A stretch of 64,000 bases of DNA. Origin: Cynocephalus volans. Lineage: Eukaryota > Chordata > Mammalia > Dermoptera > Cynocephalidae. The DNA lies in contig NC_084461.1 in the NCBI RefSeq assembly GCF_027409185.1, forward strand, positions 139,669,001 through 139,733,000, read 5' to 3'. Below, in pieces: positions 55,991 to 64,000 of the stretch. The notes below the pieces were generated by a model. That model worked only from the letters and a program-made list of their open reading frames with translations, made no database searches and was not told the DNA's origin. The position numbers and the translations under genes were made by a program. Each line of letters opens with the position of its first letter. Position 1 is the stretch's first letter.

Positions 55991-57907
55991 ATAAACAGGA
56001 AGGTGAGTAGAATTTTTCCTATTGTTATGAAATTATACCAAAGGCCAAAAGCTGAGAATTGAAGATATTAAGTAGTCCACTTTTAAGTTCAAAGGGACCC
56101 TAGTAAGCCACTGATAGTTAGGAGACAGCTATCTCCTTGAAAGCCTGGCTGAAAGAAGCAAGAACCAGATGGGCTATATCAACAACCTCTCACCCTGAGT
56201 TGGTAGAAGAATAGGACTGAGAAGGAGAAAGTTGCTTGCATTGGGGGTGCACAGCACTAGCAAGCAATCTTGAGTACCAACAATAGAACATTTTACTAAC
56301 TGGGAAGTTATGGGATCTGGCTAAGTTTCTTTAAGAGAATTACTTACCACTAAGAAAAGAGAACATGAGAGAGCAGTTATAGGAAAAATGAAGTTATTTT
56401 TTATTTATACCAAATGAATTGAGACTTCTAATAAACCAGTTACACATACAAAAAAGAAGTTTATTGGCTCAATCATTCAACTAATATTTGTTGATTTCTT
56501 CCCAGGCACTGTTCCAGGTATGGAGGATATAGCTTTGAAAAATATTAAGCAAAGTCCCTGCCCTCCAGGAACATGTAAATGTCCAGGGATAGCACAGGCT
56601 CCAAGCACGGTACTCAATGCCATCAGAAATTTTTTTCTCCATTTCTCAGATTTTCTTTCCTTTGTGTAGACTTAAATCGTGGGTGGTCTCTTCTCTACTG
56701 AAGGCAACATGACCACCAGCATAACAATTCTAATTGGAAGAGAGCCTCACTTTCCCAGTCATTCTAGCAAAGTGCCACACTGTCTCATTGACCTGACTTG
56801 GGTCAGATACTCATCTCTGAACCTGACTGGCCAGGCTTCAGTCATTGGTAAGGCTGTCTCAAATATTTATGCACATTGTTCATTGCAAAGAAGACAGGCC
56901 AGGGGCTGAAATCCACCCAGGGCTATACTCACCAAGCTTTTGTCCTGGTGCAGGACTGTGTCTTCCAGGAGAGGGGTGCTTTTTCTAATTCACGCTAAGA
57001 CATTACAGTGCTCTTGGCCATATGGGCAACCTGGAGCAAAGGTGAGATGGGGTTATCTCCATCTAAATCACATGGCCTGAGAGTGGGGAAATGACAATTG
57101 GGGTGCCATGGTGTTACACTTCTTGTCGTGTAACAGAGACGCAAAAAAGGATTACTGAAAGCAACATGAATGAGAAGCTCAAAGGGACTGCACCTCAGCA
57201 ACTCCCCTGTTAGAAGGAGAAAACTGGGTACAGCCCTGATTCAAAGTTAGCTTCTGTTTTTTATTGTAAAGACAAGGAATTTTCATAAGAAAAATCAGTT
57301 GATTCAATCATTTCAAAAGGGCACAAAGACATGCGCAACATGACAAAAATTATCTATGGCTAAGCATAGCTTAAACAATGGAAACTAGTAACATCATTTA
57401 AATTAACAATATGACATTCTAAAGTACAATTTGTGAAAAGCTAAGTTGATCAAACTGTGGTAATTATCTAATCTAAAATATAACCTCTCCTCAAATGATT
57501 TAAGCTAGTTACATTCTTATGATTAAATCTAAGTATAATTGTCTCTAAAGTTTCTACCAACAAACAGCTTGCCCTTAGCAAACATTTTTTTCACATTTTT
57601 CCCTACAGCAATTCTTTCAACATCTTTTAACAACAATCAGTATGTTAAATAATCAAAGTACATAATCCCATCCCTAAACAGTGATTAGAATTGATTAGAT
57701 GGGCTGTTGTCTACTGGCTGTGGACTTTTGTCCCTTAACTGAGGACTTTTGCCCCATACATGCATTACCTAAAAACTCTACACTAAAATACAAGCAAGAA
57801 TCAAGATTTCAAACCCTCTACACTATGGCCCAAAGTCAGAAATATGGATGCCAGGCAGGCAAAAACAATATCTGTCTACTTTATTCCTTAAAAGCATGGA
57901 AAGACAA
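55991..57907. other. Intergenic DNA with an interrupted old repeat
   Basis: An L2-like piece lies at about 56465-56585. About 56690-57210 and 57830-57885 look like two parts of one ancient dispersed repeat (GCCTGAGAGTGGGGAAATG; GATGCCAGGCAGGCAAAAAC) separated by some 600 bases of other DNA. Family not resolved. Confidence 0.4.
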
Positions 57908-58228
57908 GTGGTAGAGTGGAAAGGACCTCAGACTTAGTGTCAAAAGGACTAGATCCTAATCCTAGTTCTAGAAGCTATGGGACATTGGGCAAATAACTAA
58001 CCAATCCCCTCCCCACAAAGTTTTTTTTATTTCTTATAAAATGGGGAGAATTATTTTCCTACCTCACCTACAGACTCATTGAGAGGGGAAAAAAATAAGA
58101 AAATGTATGAGTATATGGTTTGGAAACTCTGTGTCTCACACCCTGTAAGGTATTATTATTTATTATATCCCAGTCAGTATCTAGCCCAGTGCTCGCCACA
58201 TTGAAGGTGCTCAATAGCTTTTTATTAA
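57908..58228 (+). repeat. MIR remnant
   Basis: GTGGTAGAGTGGAAAGGACC, TAATCCTAGTTCTAGAAGC, TTATAAAATGGGGAGAATT, GCCCAGTGCTCGCCACATTG. Confidence 0.75.
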
Positions 58229-58299
58229 TTGACCGATAATATGGAAACCCACATTTCTCTGGGTTCTCTTCCAAATCTTCTACAAGCAAAATGTTTTGA

Positions 58300-58770
58300 C
58301 AAAATGTTCACAATAGCCAAGAGTTGGAACCAGCCTAAGTGCCCATCACTGGATGAGTGGATAAGGAAAATGTGGTATATCTATACAATACAATACTACT
58401 CTGCTATAAAAAATAAATAAATAAATAAATACTACCATTCACAGCAACACGGATGGATTTAGAGAAAATTATATTAAGTGAAATAAGCCAGGCACAGAAA
58501 CAGAAATACCACATGTTCTCACTCATTTGTGGGAGCTAAAAAATAAATAAATTATTAAATATACAAACAAATAAATGCAAGGGGGGAAGAAGACACTGCA
58601 ATTACAATTCCTTGAATTTGTTAAGAAAAGTGAACAGATATGATGTTGATGAGAGGAGAGGGAGAGGGAGGGAGGAAAGGAGATATTGGTAAAGGGGCAT
58701 GAAAATCAATTAAATTGTATATTGATAAAGTAAAATAAAAATTTTTTTTTCTAATTTAAATAAAAATAAA
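58300..58770 (+). mobile_element. L1 3' end, 5'-truncated
   Basis: L1 3'UTR sequence CAATAGCCAAGAGTTGGAAC, GTGAAATAAGCCAGGCACAG, with a TAAA microsatellite and A-rich end. Shares its 3' region with the composite L1 at 34090-34470. Confidence 0.85.
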
Positions 58771-61729
58771 ACCTTCTAAAAAAACAGAAACAAAATGTTT
58801 ATTGAACATTAAAATTCAAAGATTCCAGGAACCTATGAAGCAAGCTGTCTTTTGACCTTATTGTCAGGTCTCAATTTAAATAGTGCTTCTTGAGAGGAAA
58901 CTTCATGGACCAGCCCCAGCCCCCAATCAGGGCAGGGCCTCCAACCTGCTTCACAAAAAATACAATTGCATTCCAACAATTACTTGTGGAACTCTTTGTT
59001 TAATGTCTGTCTTTCCCAATGACTATGAACTCCATGGGGCAGGAACCGTCCAAGTGTGAGCTATCGGTACAATGCCCACCAAACTGGGAAGGTAACCTGA
59101 GACCAAAGAATGAACCAGGCAGCTCCATATGGTTTACAAGGAGCTTATTATTTTTATTGATGGGTAGTTACTTAGAGGGACCAGGCATAACATTCATCTG
59201 TCCGAGCACCATGCAGCTGCTTTCTCTGCATGGAGTGGGGGGTAGGAAGTAGTTGAGGCTCATAACGGATTTAGAGACCAAAGTTTCGCTATGCCAAAGA
59301 GAGAAAGGCTGACAAAGCGCATGATTCCCAGGGTGCTCCATAGCCTCCCATTGCTTATCTTTGGGGTTGCCAGTGTCACTCCCCTATCTCAAGCATAGTG
59401 TTCTGTTCCTGTCCTTCCCTCAGTTGCTAAGCAACTTGGACAAGGGAAAAATTGTAACTATTGAAGCCAGAGCCAAGAACACAAGGAAGGAGTGAGTTCT
59501 GACCAGCATTCCTGCAGGCACCATGGATGTCTTGTTTACTGTTGCATCCCCTTGTGCATAGTACTTAGCAGGAAATCAAGAAATACTCGCTCAGTGAATG
59601 AGTAAATTTGTGGGATTAAATGAAACAAAGGCAAGTGAACTAGAAAATACACATCTAATTTCCCTTCTCTCGTTTCCAAGCCCTCCATCAACCACATCCT
59701 CACGACTTCTGAAACCTCTGCTAAGTAGAGAAAGGATGGGTGGTTAACTGAATGTGCCTACTGAGGGACACGCAATAAATGATTATTTAGAAACGAAATT
59801 TATTTACTCTGACCTATGTAAGCAATGTCTCAAAAATGCAGAACAAATATATCATAACAATTTCAAGGACCTATAACCAGAAATTTATTCTACAATAGTA
59901 TTTCTAAATTTTATGCACTTGCATATCCTGGACCTAATGCTTCTTTCTGCCTCAAAACCATGACAGAACTAGACACTCATTCCTGGAAGCATATACATCA
60001 TTCTCAGCCAGAAATTAGATTAGAGTGGTTTAAAGGGGGAAGAAAATTTTAGACACAAACTATTCCTTCTTCTTACCCCCTCCACCCTGAATTTTATTTA
60101 CATAATGCAGCTGTTAGCACAAATGAAATGAGTCAACATCAGGGAAAACAAACTGAAATATATGACTTCCATACCAAGGGCAACTATTTTTCTTTCTGTC
60201 AGCTTGCAGTAAGCAAGTGATCTTCTAAATAATAGAAATTTTTTAAAAGAATAGAGGCCAGTTTCCAGTTAGGTCATAAGTACCTGCTGTGTGCAGAATT
60301 TTTAGTTTTTTTTCCTTTTTTTTTATCATTGTGGAATTGTGGACTTTTATTTATTCAATGTATTACAATCAATTACAGTTATTCTTCTTCTTAGTGCTCA
60401 GATTATCTCAAAATTGGCCAGTGGGAATCCCCTCAAGCTGGCTCATCTTTTTGATATACCCTCATTAGTGTCTGAGCATTTCCTTTCTTTATGGAACGAC
60501 ATGATGTCCCAGGCTCACTTGAATTTTTTTCTGCCACGATGTGAACCCAGCCATTTCTCAAAGGAGTTTCGCTTAACGGAGAATGGTATCTAGAAATCAA
60601 GAACTGGATGCTTATTGCTTCTGGGTGTAATTTCTCCACCCAATGGACAGAGCTGAGAAACACATTTTTAAAAATCGCGAGTTCATATTAATTTTTAAAA
60701 ATTCACCTAATAAATGTAGGGTTCCTAGAGGAGATAGGATTTGATTGTCTCCTGGTCAACTTGGAGAGAGGAGGTTGTGTAAGTAAAAGCCAAGAGAAAA
60801 CTAATTTCAAGCCAACAGAAGAAAGAAAAGATGGAGGTTTTCCTGGATTTATGTGCTGTCTCTGCCACATATGTGACCTTACATACATTACTTTTTCTCT
60901 TTCAGTCTCAGATTTCCCTTTGTCAAGTGGAGATACCAATTCCTCCCCGGCTTCCCTCTGAAGTTACTATGATAATTAAAAGGAATGATGACTACCATTT
61001 ATGGTACTATTATGGAGATACACACACATATACAAACCCCTAGATGGATATGCAAGAAACTGGTAACAATAATTGCCCCAAGCATGTGAAGTTAGGAGTC
61101 AATGAGAGACTTTTCACTACATACCCTTTCATATTGTTTGAATATCTTGAGGATTAAAAAAAAATTTAGGTAGGTTATGAATTTGAAAGAGCTTTAGATC
61201 ACATAAATATCAGTGGTTTATTGCTACTATTATCTACCAGCAACAAGAAATCAAACATTGGGTCTTTGATTATGTAATGGTGAAAAAGTTGTATAAGTTA
61301 CCTTAGTACACCTATATTTTGGAATACCGAGTCCATTTTTCTTTTAAAAAAGATCACACTTTGGAATAATCAATGACATTGGAAGATACTCAAGCTGAGT
61401 TGAAAAATATAAAAATTGTACAGTTGAATGATTCCAATTTTGTGTGTTCCCTGTATAAACATACATACACAAAAAGAAAAAAGACTGGAAGGAACCATCC
61501 ACAATGCTTTTGACGGGGGGGGGGGGGGGGCCGGTGCGGATATAAAGTGTTAACTTTCCTAATTATATTTTTTGGTATATTTCACATTTTCTACAATGAA
61601 TTAATAAATGTTATTCTGTTCGCAAGGGAAAAAAGTTACAACGGCACTTTCAAAGTCGGTCAGAAAAGACTTTTTCAAACTTCGTGAGTGATTTGCTGCA
61701 GGCCGAGAAGAGAAAAGCGAGCAAGCACG
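58771..61729. other. Intergenic DNA upstream of THG1L
   Basis: L2-like pieces at about 58985-59050 and 59515-59610. A palindromic RFX-like site lies at 59423-59435 and a run of 16 G at 61515-61530. No C5orf52 exon recognised. Confidence 0.55.
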
Positions 61730-61896
61730 GTTAGTACTAGGCGAAGAACGGAAACTTCCCTCCTTCCCCCCGCGTCCAGAAGAACTACGAGAGGAGGCGA
61801 GAGAGATGAGGACCTCCACTGCGGCTAGAGCGGCCAGGAAGAGCAACAGGAGCTTCCGGGGCGGGGCTATCTTGTCCTTTCTTTTTCACGGGGGGG

Positions 61897-64000
<2,104 letters not shown>

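Noticed and set aside
56679..56909. Plus-strand 76-codon ORF as a C5orf52 exon
   Set aside because: No sequence likeness I can support, no splice sites in register, and the region looks like part of an old dispersed repeat.

Overview
The window is nuclear DNA of a placental mammal: AT-rich, intron-containing, dense in retroelements, with two recognisable protein genes in divergent orientation. The order SOX30 (minus) – THG1L (plus) matches the conserved synteny block of human 5q33. Ten or so short SINEs derive from tRNA-Ile (monomers and head-to-tail dimers, no extra tRNA-unrelated body). As far as I know this SINE type (CYN) is typical of colugos (Dermoptera), so a colugo such as Galeopterus or Cynocephalus is my best inference. 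It rests on SINE type alone.

Layout. 1-22600 is the proximal part of the last SOX30 intron seen here. It is almost entirely repeats: MaLR LTRs, minus-strand L1M fragments, a plus-strand L1 with tandem 5'UTR monomers, and a processed pseudogene of FAM204A. SOX30 coding exons on the minus strand are exon 4 (22601-23093), exon 3 (37415-37594), exon 2 with the HMG box (38836-39075) and exon 1 (40856-41858, CpG-rich). The terminal SOX30 exon was not found and probably lies left of position 1. The intron between exons 3 and 4 carries a 7-kb composite L1 (about 27345-34470). Two solo LTRs, one rearranged L1 and one SINE lie nested inside it, most with readable target-site duplications.

The SOX30 CpG island (about 41280-42240) is followed by an intergenic interval of about 20 kb made of L2, MIR, hAT, L1M and MLT1 remnants with a few non-repetitive stretches. 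I could not recognise C5orf52, which sits between these genes in human. THG1L begins in a second CpG island: exon 1 (61897-62087), exon 2 (62944-63120) and the start of exon 3 (63861 to the window end).

Function. SOX30 is an HMG-box transcription factor of germ cells and THG1L is the enzyme that adds the -1 guanosine to tRNA-His. They are neighbours by position; nothing here suggests they work together. No new multi-gene system is evident. The least ordinary signals are the three different tandem 5'UTR monomer arrays on related L1s, the nested insertion record with target-site duplications, an unexplained 173-codon ORF in a SOX30 intron, a perfect 85-bp tandem duplication inside an old L1, and a weak-start/strong-start arrangement in THG1L.
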